NCBI GenBank assembly: GCA_900550445.1
Contig: URSF01000015.1
Coordinates: 1-49,780 of the forward strand
Reading direction: 5' to 3'
Length of the DNA stretch: 49,780 nucleotides
Source: an uncultured Rhodospirillaceae bacterium
GTDB taxonomy: Bacteria > Pseudomonadota > Alphaproteobacteria > CAAGCB01 > CAG-977
Shown: in pieces, positions 40,980-49,559 of the stretch
Layout of the letters: every line of letters starts with the position of its first letter
Numbering within the stretch: position 1 is the stretch's first letter
Notes under the pieces: model-generated
What the model saw: the letters and a program-made list of their open reading frames with translations, nothing else
Database searches by the model: none
Told to the model about the DNA's origin: nothing
Program-made: the position numbers and the translations under genes

Positions 40980-42162
40980 AACGTTTCCGCGCATACGCCA
41001 GTAATTCGTTTCTGTCGGCATTTCCGTTTGTTGACAGCCAGTATTCGTAAACCTGGCCGACAAATTCTTTGATTTTTGCCTTTTCCGCCCGGTCTTTGAC
41101 GTCAGAACCGGAAAAGCGAAACGGCGGGACGACTGTTTTTTTGCATTTTTCTTTTATTTCCGTCCAGCCGGATCCGGGCTGCGCGGCTTCGTACAAAGAT
41201 AAGATCTCGTCAATATTCTTATCTTTAAAATAAACCGCCAGACGGAACAGGTCGTTGGCCGTATAATCAGCCGGCAGCTTTGTCCGGTCGAACAGGACGA
41301 TATGCTTCATTTCCTTTCTTTGCGCTTTGGACAGCTGCCAGCGCTGCACCAGCAGATCGACACTTTCGACGGACGGAACACTTAAAGCCAAAAGCCGGAT
41401 CAATAAACCGGCATCGGGGCAAAGCCGCAGCAATCCGTCTAAAACCGGCAGCCCGGCGACCGGAAAATAATTTTCCAGCAATCCGGCCTGATGCATCGCC
41501 CGGAATCCGCAGACGGCATTTTTTGTTTCCGTCAGCTTAAATAATTCCCGTCTGGTTCGGTCCAAAGATATCCCTGATAAATGTTCTCCGGCCGTCCGGC
41601 AAGCGTCAATCGTTTCCGGATCGGGAGAGTTGTCGAATAAAGCCAGAAAGCGGAAATAGCGTAAAATTCTCAGATAATCTTCACTGATGCGCCGCGCAGG
41701 ATCGCCGATAAAGCGGACGCGGCCGTTTTCCAGATCTCGTATGCCTTCGCAAAAGTCATAAACGGCGCCGTCAAAATCGGCGTATAAAGCATTAAAGGTA
41801 AAGTCCCGACGCAGCGCGTCTTCCTGCCAGTCTTTGGTATAAACGACTTTCGGCCGCCGCCCGTCATTGGAAATATCGCGGCGTAAAGTCGTTATTTCGA
41901 CGGCCGGAAACAATTCGCTTTGCGTCAATACGGTAACGGTACCATATAAAAAACCGGTCGGCAGAACCGTAAATCCGTGTTTTTTTAAAATTCCCATAAC
42001 GGCGGGCGGTTTTAACGTCGTCGCCATATCAATATCGCCGGGCATTTTTCCGATCAGACTGTCGCGAACGCAGCCGCCGACAAAACGGATTTTTCCTTTC
42101 AACAGGCGGACAATCTTTTTGATCTGCCCGCAGGATTGCCAGACCGGGTCTTTAATCCGCAT
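40969..42162 (-). CDS. CCA tRNA nucleotidyltransferase / poly(A) polymerase family
   Basis: Class II nucleotidyltransferase adding or repairing the 3' CCA of tRNA. FVGGCVRDSLIGKMPGDIDMAT holds the GD(I)D metal site; RRDFTFNALYADFDGAVYD and RFIGDPARRISEDYLRILRYFRF are the next conserved motifs; 397 residues with a diverged C-terminal tRNA-binding half. A poly(A) polymerase cannot be excluded by sequence. Overlaps the DUF6111-like gene by 11 bp, as in other alphaproteobacteria. Confidence 0.9.
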   Translation of the reverse strand: MRIKDPVWQSCGQIKKIVRLLKGKIRFVGGCVRDSLIGKMPGDIDMATTLKPPAVMGILKKHGFTVLPTGFLYGTVTVLTQSELFPAVEITTLRRDISNDGRRPKVVYTKDWQEDALRRDFTFNALYADFDGAVYDFCEGIRDLENGRVRFIGDPARRISEDYLRILRYFRFLALFDNSPDPETIDACRTAGEHLSGISLDRTRRELFKLTETKNAVCGFRAMHQAGLLENYFPVAGLPVLDGLLRLCPDAGLLIRLLALSVPSVESVDLLVQRWQLSKAQRKEMKHIVLFDRTKLPADYTANDLFRLAVYFKDKNIDEILSLYEAAQPGSGWTEIKEKCKKTVVPPFRFSGSDVKDRAEKAKIKEFVGQVYEYWLSTNGNADRNELLAYARKRFKR

Positions 42163-42418
42163 TGTTTTTTCGATTCATCTGTGCCGGTATGATTTTTCCG
42201 TTTTCAAATCTGGGCGGCGTATAACCGCTGCCGGCCGGTGCTCTGTCAGGTACGGACAAAACAAACAAAAAAATCAAAACCAGTCCCAGCCCCGCCGCCG
42301 TCAGAGTTTTAAGCGGCCAGTTCTTGCGCGCGTTTGTTTCCGAAAAACGCCCGGCCAACCAATACAACGCAAACGGCGTTAAAAAAGGCAAAAAAACCGA
42401 ATAGATAATTCTGAACAT
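42152..42418 (-). CDS. DUF6111-like small membrane protein
   Basis: 88 residues with two membrane segments (about 4-22 and 38-57) and a C-terminus YTPPRFENGKIIPAQ, matching my recollection of the alphaproteobacterial DUF6111 family, which sits beside cca. Function unknown. It is probably translated together with cca, given the overlap. Confidence 0.75.
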   Translation of the reverse strand: MFRIIYSVFLPFLTPFALYWLAGRFSETNARKNWPLKTLTAAGLGLVLIFLFVLSVPDRAPAGSGYTPPRFENGKIIPAQMNRKNNAD

Positions 42419-42484
42419 ATTGCTTTATCCATGCCTTTGAATCTTTTAAACTATGTTTGTACCACGATCTGACAGAAAAGAAAA

Positions 42485-42988
42485 ATGATTACGCTGTATC
42501 CCTGTAAAAACAACAAACGCGACGCCCGTATAGCCTTTTCCTGGCGCAATGATCCGAAAACGGTTGCGGCCTCTTATATTGCTTTGCCGAAAAGCTGGGA
42601 TTCTTTTTGGCTGGAATACAGCGAAGGATATTTTGAAGACGGCCGCTTTGCTCCCGTTTTTATTGTTGAAAGCGGTGAACCCGCCGGTTTTATCCGTTTT
42701 GAAAAAGCGCTTCTGCCCGATTATCCGGATCAGATAATTATCGAAGTCATGATTAATGTCGCCCCTTCCCGCCGCGGGGAAGGTATCGGAACGGAAGCTT
42801 TGCTTGCCGTCTGCCGTCATATGAAGGAAAAAGGCGTTTTTGCTTTGCTGGCCGATATTCGCAAAACGAATAAAGCTTCACGGGCCGCTTTTGAAAAAGC
42901 GGGTTTCGTCCTGTCGGGGGAAAGGAATGAATATATTGCAAAAACAAAGGAAAATTGCTGTATACTGTGTTATCTTTGTAAATTATAG
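42485..42988 (+). CDS. GNAT-family N-acetyltransferase
   Basis: 167 residues. The acetyl-CoA loop is RRGEGIGTEALLA (R/Q-x-x-G-x-G type) at about 96-108, and the C-terminal ADIRKTNKASRAAFEKAGF is the usual beta-bulge and helix. Related to PseH/RimJ-like enzymes that act on nucleotide sugars or protein N-termini. Its neighbours include a degenerate WecA-like protein and half a glycosyltransferase, which loosely suggests a glycan link. Substrate unknown. Confidence 0.82.
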   Translation: MITLYPCKNNKRDARIAFSWRNDPKTVAASYIALPKSWDSFWLEYSEGYFEDGRFAPVFIVESGEPAGFIRFEKALLPDYPDQIIIEVMINVAPSRRGEGIGTEALLAVCRHMKEKGVFALLADIRKTNKASRAAFEKAGFVLSGERNEYIAKTKENCCILCYLCKL

Positions 42989-43034
42989 AGTTTTTAATAT
43001 TTTTCGAAGATAATCTGAAAAAACGGAGATTCTG

Positions 43035-44189
43035 ATGACATTATTGCATTATTTTATTTTTCTGGGCTGTCTGCTGGCATTTAACGTCGCCGTTTTATAC
43101 AGTTATTTCCTGCGTTGTGAAATGAAAGAATTTGAACAAATTCACAACAGAACCTTTACCCCCGCTTTGCCGAAAGCCTATCCCATATTGATTTTCAGTT
43201 TTTTGGCCGGCGCAGCGGCTTTGTTTTATTTTACGCCGGATAAGACCTGGTTTTTTGAATCAAAGTTTTTATATTTTTCGGGACTCGCCGTTATTTTCGC
43301 CGTTTTAGGATTTATTCCCACAGATAAAAAAACCGGAAAAACGATCAAAGCGCTGCTGGAACTGGCCGGCATCGCCGGATTTGTTTTCATAACGCCGGAC
43401 AACGGCGGTCTGTTTTCAAAAATCGATTTGCCGCCGCAGGCTGTCCGGGCCGGCGCGGCGCTTATCTGGTTCGTTCTGTTTAAATTCTTACTGGTGCTGA
43501 ATCAATTTGAAGGCTTAATCGCCGCACAGGCTTTTCACATCGGATTTTCGTCTTTACTGCTGCTGCTATTAACTTCTTTTTCTTTTATTTCCCTGCTGCA
43601 GATTAACGGTATGCTGTGCGTTCTGATTTTTATGCTGACGCCGTTTTATTATATTTTGCAGTATGAATTGCCATTAAAGAAAGCCAGTGCCAATATCCTG
43701 AGCTTTTTCCTGACCGGTTTGTCATTTTTAATGATCATGACGGGAAATTGGGGCGCCGGCATTTTAATCATGGCGTATGTCCTGTTTGAATTGATTATTG
43801 TTATTTACCGGTTCATCGGAAATTTGTTTTCCCGGCAAAAAGCTCCTTTGTTCTTTTTTGAAACCCTGCAGGAAAAGGGTATTTTTAGTGAAAGAATTCT
43901 CGGTTTAGTTATCCGTTATAATTTTTTAATGTCGGGATTTGCTTTTTTTTCCGTTTATCTTTCGATTCAAGTACAGGCAGTCCTCTTAGCCGTTCTCTTC
44001 TATATAAAACTATATTTTAATATTATGGATTCCGGACAAAAAGCATCTTTGACGGATTTATATAAACAGGCAAAGAAAGACATCAGAAAAGGACTGACCG
44101 GCACCGGCCGCACGATAACCGAACTGAAAGAAAAATATCAGGCGAAAACGAATAATAAAGAAGAGAATAAACCCGATGAGCAGCCCTGA
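43035..44189 (+). CDS. MraY/WecA-like membrane protein with lost catalytic motifs
   Basis: 384 residues with about ten hydrophobic segments. The layout follows polyprenyl-phosphate N-acetylhexosamine-1-phosphate transferases: IHNRTFTPALPKAYPI stands where relatives have NxRS-H-(T)PR-GG; FIPTDKKTGKTIKALLEL where they have GxxDDxxxL..KLL; VLNQFEGLIAAQA where they have N-x-x-DGxDGL; and FFFETLQEKGIFSERILGLV where they have HxHHxLxxxG. The Asp pair, the DGxDG aspartates and the HxH are all missing, so transferase activity is unlikely. Lysine-rich cytosolic tail. It overlaps rsmB by 14 bp. Confidence 0.6.
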   Translation: MTLLHYFIFLGCLLAFNVAVLYSYFLRCEMKEFEQIHNRTFTPALPKAYPILIFSFLAGAAALFYFTPDKTWFFESKFLYFSGLAVIFAVLGFIPTDKKTGKTIKALLELAGIAGFVFITPDNGGLFSKIDLPPQAVRAGAALIWFVLFKFLLVLNQFEGLIAAQAFHIGFSSLLLLLLTSFSFISLLQINGMLCVLIFMLTPFYYILQYELPLKKASANILSFFLTGLSFLMIMTGNWGAGILIMAYVLFELIIVIYRFIGNLFSRQKAPLFFFETLQEKGIFSERILGLVIRYNFLMSGFAFFSVYLSIQVQAVLLAVLFYIKLYFNIMDSGQKASLTDLYKQAKKDIRKGLTGTGRTITELKEKYQAKTNNKEENKPDEQP

Positions 44190-45498
44190 TTTATTGACAC
44201 GCCGTTTGGCTGTTGAAATATTTGACGCCGTATTGCGCCATAATAAAGGATTAGAGGACGAATATTCCTCCTGTATGGAACGCCAGGAACAAAGTCAGCC
44301 GCTGGAAAACAGGGACAGGACATTTGTCCGTCTGCTGGTTACCGTTATGCTGCGCCGCTTGGGGCAGATTGACGATATTATAAGGCGTTTTTTGAAAAAA
44401 CCCCTGCCGGATAAAGCCTGCCGTGTCCAGGATATTCTCAGAATCAGTACGGCTCAGCTGGTTTTTTTGGACACGCCGGCGCATGCCGCCGTTTCAACGG
44501 GCGTTTCTTTGGTCAAACAGAACAGAGAATACGGCGGTTTTTCCGCTTTGGCCAATGCCGTTCTGCGCAGAATAGCGAAAGAAGGAAAACAAATCGCCGA
44601 AACTCAAAACGCGGCGCGGTTAAATGTTCCGTCGTGGCTGTATGATAAATGGGAAAAAGAATACGGCCGGGAAAACGCCCGCAAAATCGCCGACGCGGGG
44701 TTGCGGGAAGCTCCTTTGGATTTCAGCGTAAAATCGGATCACGCTTTCTGGGCGGAAAAACTGCAGGCGGCAGAAATGCCGACAGGTTCGCTTCGGCGCG
44801 AAAAACAGGCTTCCGTTCCCTCTTTGCCGGGATTTCAGGACGGAAGCTGGTGGGTGCAGGATTTGTCCGCTGCCATACCCGCCGGTCTGTTTCATGCTCT
44901 GGCCGGCAAAAAAGCTGTGGATATCTGTGCGGCGCCGGGCGGAAAAACAGCGCAAATGATTATCGCCGGCGCAGAAGTGACGGCGATTGACGTTTCCGCC
45001 AACCGTATTAAACGGCTGAATGAAAATTTAAGCCGTTTGCGTTTAAGCGCGAAAACCGTCTGCGCCGACGCGCGCAAGTGGTGGGAAAGCGAAGGAAAAC
45101 ATCAGGAAAAATTTGACGCCGTTTTGCTGGACGCGCCGTGTTCCGCAACGGGAACTTTGCGGCGGCACCCTGATGTTGTCTGGCACAGAACGCCGCAGGA
45201 TATCGACCGTTTAACCCGGACGCAAAGCGAACTGTTAAAAACGGCGGTTGACATGATGACGGATCAGGGCGAATTAATTTACTGCGTTTGTTCCGTTCTG
45301 CCCGAAGAAGGTCGCCTGATCGTAGACGCCGCCGTGCAAAGCGGACTGGTTGAACGTGCGGCGCTGACGCCTGCCGACGTTCCTGCGGAAATGATTACCG
45401 GGGACGGCGATTTGTGTGTTCTGCCGTTTTTTTACGAATCAAGCGGCGGCTGTGACGGTTTTTTTGCCGCTCGTTTAAAGAAAAAGGGATCAAAATGA
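44176..45498 (+). CDS. rsmB: 16S rRNA m5C methyltransferase RsmB
   Basis: Methylates C967 (E. coli numbering) of 16S rRNA. An N-terminal NusB-like domain (about 1-140) leads to the SAM-binding Rossmann fold: VDICAAPGGKTAQM (motif I), LLDAPCSATGTLRRHPDVVW (motif IV with PC), and IYCVCSVLPEEG (motif VI, catalytic Cys). The 440 residues are normal. It overlaps the upstream WecA-like gene by 14 bp and the downstream half-glycosyltransferase by 4 bp. Confidence 0.95.
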   Translation: MSSPDLLTRRLAVEIFDAVLRHNKGLEDEYSSCMERQEQSQPLENRDRTFVRLLVTVMLRRLGQIDDIIRRFLKKPLPDKACRVQDILRISTAQLVFLDTPAHAAVSTGVSLVKQNREYGGFSALANAVLRRIAKEGKQIAETQNAARLNVPSWLYDKWEKEYGRENARKIADAGLREAPLDFSVKSDHAFWAEKLQAAEMPTGSLRREKQASVPSLPGFQDGSWWVQDLSAAIPAGLFHALAGKKAVDICAAPGGKTAQMIIAGAEVTAIDVSANRIKRLNENLSRLRLSAKTVCADARKWWESEGKHQEKFDAVLLDAPCSATGTLRRHPDVVWHRTPQDIDRLTRTQSELLKTAVDMMTDQGELIYCVCSVLPEEGRLIVDAAVQSGLVERAALTPADVPAEMITGDGDLCVLPFFYESSGGCDGFFAARLKKKGSK

Positions 45499-46136
45499 AT
45501 AAAATGACAGTCCTTTACCCGTTTATGGAAGACGGCTATAACGAACAAACCGGCTCTTTTATCGAAGAACTTTCCTGGATTCAGTGCAGCCGGCGCATTG
45601 ATATGTTAATTACGGTTGACAAACCCGGCCGTATTTCCGCTTTGTTGAAAAAAGCTCGTCTTTCCTATGAAGAAATTCCTTTTTCCCGTCCGGTCGGTTT
45701 GAAAGATTTTTATTTTACGGCATTGTATAAGCTGGTGCGTTCGTCCCTGCCGCTTTTCTTTTATTTCAGAAACCATCAGGTCCATGCCGTGCATTGCCCT
45801 GATTTGATATCGCTGTTGTGCTGGGGCAACACTGCGAAAATGAACCGTGTGCGTTTCGTCGTTTCCGTTCAGGACGCGGCGCGGTTTTCTCATTACACCT
45901 CATTAATGCTGGCCGACGCGGCGAAACTGATCTGCCGGACGGAAGATGTGCGCAATAAAATTCCGCCCCGTTTTTCCGCCGTCAGCCTGCTGGCTCCCGC
46001 GGCGCAGAATATTCCCGAAAATCTGAATATCGAAACGATGCGGCAAAATACCGTTGATTTCTGGACAGAATTATATGCTTCCCTTTATACCAGACCGGAT
46101 TTAAATAAAATCACCGGGCTGTTGAACAAGAATTGA
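45495..46136 (+). CDS. Glycosyltransferase-like N-terminal half (GT-B type)
   Basis: 213 residues resembling only the acceptor-side Rossmann domain of a group 1 (GT4-like) glycosyltransferase: TVLYPFMEDGYNEQTGSFIEEL, VHAVHCPDLISLLCW, RVRFVVSVQDAARFSHY and ADAAKLICRTEDVRNKIPPR align in order. It stops before the nucleotide-sugar-binding C-domain with its E-x7-E motif. It starts ATG within the rsmB stop (ATGA-type overlap). It may be a remnant, or a regulatory half of a complex. Identification is moderate. Confidence 0.55.
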   Translation: MNKMTVLYPFMEDGYNEQTGSFIEELSWIQCSRRIDMLITVDKPGRISALLKKARLSYEEIPFSRPVGLKDFYFTALYKLVRSSLPLFFYFRNHQVHAVHCPDLISLLCWGNTAKMNRVRFVVSVQDAARFSHYTSLMLADAAKLICRTEDVRNKIPPRFSAVSLLAPAAQNIPENLNIETMRQNTVDFWTELYASLYTRPDLNKITGLLNKN

Positions 46137-46153
46137 TACTAGGAGAATACCGC

Positions 46154-46687
46154 ATGAAAAAACTTTTCATCTTTTTTTTGCTGCTGTTTTCTTTTCCCTG
46201 CGGAGCGCAAAATCTGATTGATGCGAAAAAAGTTGAACATATCGGCGTTTTTGACGATTGGAACGCCTATATTTTCAACAATAAAAAAGACAAAGTCTGT
46301 TTTGTTTCTTCCATGCCGTTAAAGTCCAGCGGCGAATATACCCGCCGCGGCGATGTTTTTTTAATTGTTTCCCACCGTCCGAATGAACAGCTGTATGATG
46401 TGCTGACATTTGTTGCCGGTTATACTTACCTGCCGCGTTCGGAAGTCCAGTTCCGCGCGGGTAATTTAAAAGCCGCTCTGTTTACCAGCGAAGACACTGC
46501 TTGGGCCAAAAACCTGAAAACAGACGCGGAAATTGCCAAAGCAATGAATAAAGCCGTCCGCGTTACGGTAAAAGGACTGACGATTGAAGGTATTGAAACG
46601 TACGATACTTTTTCCATGAAAGGGTTTAACAACGCCATGGAAGCCATTAACCGGCTGTGTCGTCAAAATCCGGGACCAAACGAATAA
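46154..46687 (+). CDS. Invasion-associated locus B (IalB) family protein
   Basis: Periplasmic protein of the alphaproteobacterial IalB family, linked to host-cell entry in Bartonella. I use the ATG at 46154, with GGAG eight bases before it, giving a signal peptide MKKLFIFFLLLFSFPCGAQ. The family pattern is clear: FDDWNAYIF, VCFVSSMPLKSSGEYTRRGDVFLIVSHRP, FVAGYTYLPRS, AWAKN, and a C-terminal ETYDTFSMKGFNNAM with a final Cys. The 177 residues are normal. IalB proteins are common in free-living species too, so no virulence role should be read into it. Confidence 0.88.
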   Translation: MKKLFIFFLLLFSFPCGAQNLIDAKKVEHIGVFDDWNAYIFNNKKDKVCFVSSMPLKSSGEYTRRGDVFLIVSHRPNEQLYDVLTFVAGYTYLPRSEVQFRAGNLKAALFTSEDTAWAKNLKTDAEIAKAMNKAVRVTVKGLTIEGIETYDTFSMKGFNNAMEAINRLCRQNPGPNE

Positions 46688-46749
46688 GCTTTTTTATTTT
46701 TTTTAAAGGTGCTATCCTTTTTTCAAGAAATTTTTTAAAGGTCTGAACA

Positions 46750-47202
46750 ATGAATACAATGCCCGCTGTTGATCCTGTTCGTCAGGAATTTATTGATATG
46801 TATGAAGAAACGCTGATTGATCTGATGGAAAAATCAGACGAATCGGATTTATCGGAAGAATCGGAACGTTCTTTACGCGTCAATGCCATGGTTGATACGG
46901 CTTTGCATATACGCAAAGATATGGATCCGCTGTTGGCGAATAAATTAAAATCGCTGGAAAATCTGAAGGATTATAAACAGTATCTGATGGCTGAATTCCG
47001 CATTTTCGGCTTTATTCCGAAGGCTTCCGCCGCGCGCGTTTTCGCCGAATATCTGCTGTTGTCCCTTTTAAACGAATTTGAAGTCGACGACAGAATCGAT
47101 TTTGATGTTTTCGGAAACGATATGAATCAGGCATTTATGCTGATGCCTGATGATTACAAGGATTTGCGCCGTATTTTTCCGTGGGGGCGCTTAATCGATT
47201 AA
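46750..47202 (+). CDS. Unknown protein with acidic N-terminus
   Basis: 150 residues, family not recognised. Acidic first half (MEKSDESDLSEESERS), then a helical region, a conserved-looking YLMAEFRIFGFIPKASAARVFAEYLLLSLL, and an aromatic C-terminus ending PWGRLID. No signal peptide or membrane segment. AAGG before the ATG supports the start. Its 3' end overlaps the convergent SDR gene by 4 bp. Single gene, with a 60-bp gap after IalB containing several T-runs. Confidence 0.65.
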   Translation: MNTMPAVDPVRQEFIDMYEETLIDLMEKSDESDLSEESERSLRVNAMVDTALHIRKDMDPLLANKLKSLENLKDYKQYLMAEFRIFGFIPKASAARVFAEYLLLSLLNEFEVDDRIDFDVFGNDMNQAFMLMPDDYKDLRRIFPWGRLID

Positions 47203-47966
47203 TCCGCCCCTTTTTTGGGCAGTTTTGTTAAAATAAATTCGGCGATGCCGGACGGCAGGCAGCTGACGATCCAGGCCGAAAAAGCCAGCAGGGGCGGAAA
47301 AGTAATCCGCCCTTTGTTTTTGCGCAGTCCTTCGGCGATAATCAGCGCCGCTTTGTCTGCCGGCATTAAAAAAGGCATGGGAAATTTATTCTTCTGCGTA
47401 ATCCGCGAAACGACAAAACCGGGACAGACAACGTTAACCTCTATGCCGCAAGGCCTGATATATCCTCTTAACGCTTCCCCCCAGGCGCGCACGGCATTTT
47501 TAGACCCGGAGTAAGCCGGAGCGGACGGAAGCCCTCTGTAACCGGCCAGAGAGCTTAAAACGGCTATCTGGCCGCGGCGGCGCGGACTCATCTTTTCCAG
47601 CGACGGCAGAACGGTGTTTAAAACGCCGTTGACGTTAACGGCGAAAATTTTTCGTGTCATTTCGCTTGATTCGCCTGTTTTTCCCGGGCCGGCCGAAACG
47701 CCGGCGTTGGCAATGACTAAATCCAGCGGCGCCATCTTGTCACACCTGCTGATCCAGTTTTCCATTGCCGCCGCATCGGTAACGTCAACTTTTTCGGCAA
47801 AAACCTCCGCTCTTTTTTCGCGGCACCTTTTCGCAACGTCGCTTAACCGTTCGGTATTCTGAGCGCATAAAAACAGTGTTACCCCTTTTTGCGCGTAAAA
47901 CAAAGCCAAAGCTTCGCCGATTCCGCTTGAAGCGCCCGTAATTAAAATATGCTGCGGATTTTTCAT
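47199..47966 (-). CDS. Short-chain dehydrogenase/reductase
   Basis: NAD(P)-dependent oxidoreductase of the classical SDR type. TGASSGIG (cofactor loop, residues 10-17), NAG at about 87-89, the catalytic Ser in LSSLAGYRG and YSGSK (Tyr and Lys, about 155-159) are all present. 255 residues. A hydrophobic C-terminus may sit against the membrane. Substrate unknown. Divergent from yicC, with about 70 bp between them. Confidence 0.88.
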   Translation of the reverse strand: MKNPQHILITGASSGIGEALALFYAQKGVTLFLCAQNTERLSDVAKRCREKRAEVFAEKVDVTDAAAMENWISRCDKMAPLDLVIANAGVSAGPGKTGESSEMTRKIFAVNVNGVLNTVLPSLEKMSPRRRGQIAVLSSLAGYRGLPSAPAYSGSKNAVRAWGEALRGYIRPCGIEVNVVCPGFVVSRITQKNKFPMPFLMPADKAALIIAEGLRKNKGRITFPPLLAFSAWIVSCLPSGIAEFILTKLPKKGAD

Positions 47967-48037
47967 TTTTAAATTCCCGTTTGAACCAGTTTTATGTAAG
48001 GTAATGCAAACGATGTAATAAATAAAGAGGCTTTAAT

Positions 48038-48910
48038 ATGGAAAGTATGACGGGATTTGGTTCTTTTTCGTCGGAAAACGGAACGTCGGGAACATGGACG
48101 CTGCGCAGCGTCAACGGAAAAGGACTGGAAATCCGCTGCCGATGCCCCGCCGGTTATGAAGATATGGAACCGAAAATCCGCGAATGTTTACGTTCTTTTT
48201 TTACCCGCGGCAGCATATCCGTATCTTTGGACATCGCGCAGGACATTCAAATTCAGACGCCGCAAATTAATCAGCCTTTTTTAGAAGAACTGTGTCGTCT
48301 GGCTGAAAAAATCCATGAAAAATTCCCGCTTTTGCAACCGGCGTCAATTGACGGCCTGATGAACGTGCGCGGCGTTGCCGAATTAAATCAAGATAACGGC
48401 GAAAACCATGATGAAAAAAGTCAATTATTTTTGGCTTCGTTGGAAAAAGCGGCTGAAGCTTTAAAATCCTCGCGTCTAATGGAAGGTGCAAAAATTACCG
48501 TTTGTTTAAACGATCAAATCAATCAAATCGAGCGCCTTGTTTCGCAAGCTAAAAACCAAGCGGCGGCCCAACCTGAAAAAATCCGCGAAAAACTGAAAGA
48601 AAATCTTTCCCTGTTAAAGGAAACGACCGATTTATCCGAAGAACGTTTTATGCAGGAAGTTACCGCCTGCATGCTGCGCGCCGACGTGCGCGAAGAACTT
48701 GACCGGCTGGCGGCTCATGTCCGCACTGCCCGCGAATTATTCGCGGAAAAAGGGCCGGTCGGCAGAAAGCTGGATTTTTTATGTCAGGAATTTAACCGCG
48801 AAGCCAATACGCTTTGTTCCAAATCGGCGGATATCGAGTTGACAAAAACAGGTATGGCGCTCAAAACAACAATAGATCAGTTACGCGAACAGATTCAAAA
48901 TATCGAATAG
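48038..48910 (+). CDS. yicC: YicC/YloC-family endoribonuclease
   Basis: 290 residues. The N-terminal MESMTGFGS signature, RSVNGKGLEIRCRCP, and the C-terminal GPVGRKLDFLCQEFNREANTLCSKSAD are typical of YicC, reported to be an RNase acting on mRNA/sRNA. Next to gmk, the usual order. GAGG before the ATG supports the start. Confidence 0.94.
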   Translation: MESMTGFGSFSSENGTSGTWTLRSVNGKGLEIRCRCPAGYEDMEPKIRECLRSFFTRGSISVSLDIAQDIQIQTPQINQPFLEELCRLAEKIHEKFPLLQPASIDGLMNVRGVAELNQDNGENHDEKSQLFLASLEKAAEALKSSRLMEGAKITVCLNDQINQIERLVSQAKNQAAAQPEKIREKLKENLSLLKETTDLSEERFMQEVTACMLRADVREELDRLAAHVRTARELFAEKGPVGRKLDFLCQEFNREANTLCSKSADIELTKTGMALKTTIDQLREQIQNIE

Positions 48911-48920
48911 GAGGGAACAC

Positions 48921-49559
48921 ATGTCGGAATCTATTAAACGCAGAGGCTTTATGCTTGTTCTTTCTTCGCCTTCCGGCGCGGGAAAGACTGCTATTGCGCA
49001 CCGTATTCTGGAAACGGAAGACAACATGTCGCTGTCTGTTTCCGTGACCACCCGTTCCGCCCGTCCCGGCGAAGTCAACGGCAAGGATTATTTCTTTGTT
49101 GACCGGCCGACGTTTGACGGCATGGTGCAGCGCGATGAATTTTTGGAACATGCCGAATTTTGCGGCAATTGTTACGGCACGCCGCGCGAACCCGTCCGCA
49201 AAGCTTTGGAAGAAGGCAAAGATATTCTGTTCGATATTGAATGGCAGGGAACGCAGCAGATAGCGGAAAATGCCCGCGAAGATCTGGTCAGCGTTTTCAT
49301 TCTGCCGCCTTCAATGGCCGAACTGGAACGCCGTTTGTTTTCCCGCGCCCAGGATTCCGAAGAAGTCGTTCGTCAAAGAATGGCGACGGCCGCCGCGGAA
49401 ATGAGCCATTGGAACGAATATGATTACGTTATTGTGAACATTGATTTTGAAGAAAGCGTAAAAAACGTCCGCTCGATTATTCAGGCGGAGCGGTTAAAGC
49501 GTCTGCGTCAAAGCGGATTGGCCGGTTTTGTCAACACAATGCGGCACTACTGCCCGTAG
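48921..49559 (+). CDS. gmk: Guanylate kinase
   Basis: Phosphorylates GMP to GDP. P-loop SSPSGAGKT is at about residues 15-23, followed by SVSVTTRSARPGEVNGKDYFFV and a standard C-domain, ending LRQSGLAGFVNTMRHYCP. The 212 residues are normal, except that the last few codons (HYCP and the TAG) lie inside sequence shared with the mosaic repeat, so the native C-terminus may have been replaced. GGAGGG before the ATG supports the start. 10 bp after yicC. Confidence 0.96.
   Translation: MSESIKRRGFMLVLSSPSGAGKTAIAHRILETEDNMSLSVSVTTRSARPGEVNGKDYFFVDRPTFDGMVQRDEFLEHAEFCGNCYGTPREPVRKALEEGKDILFDIEWQGTQQIAENAREDLVSVFILPPSMAELERRLFSRAQDSEEVVRQRMATAAAEMSHWNEYDYVIVNIDFEESVKNVRSIIQAERLKRLRQSGLAGFVNTMRHYCP

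Noticed and set aside
45495..46136. Frameshifted full-length glycosyltransferase
   Set aside because: The region after the stop, up to IalB, is only 17 bp, so no second half exists in another frame.
46154..46687. IalB as evidence of a pathogen
   Set aside because: The family is widespread in non-pathogenic alphaproteobacteria; presence alone says nothing about virulence.
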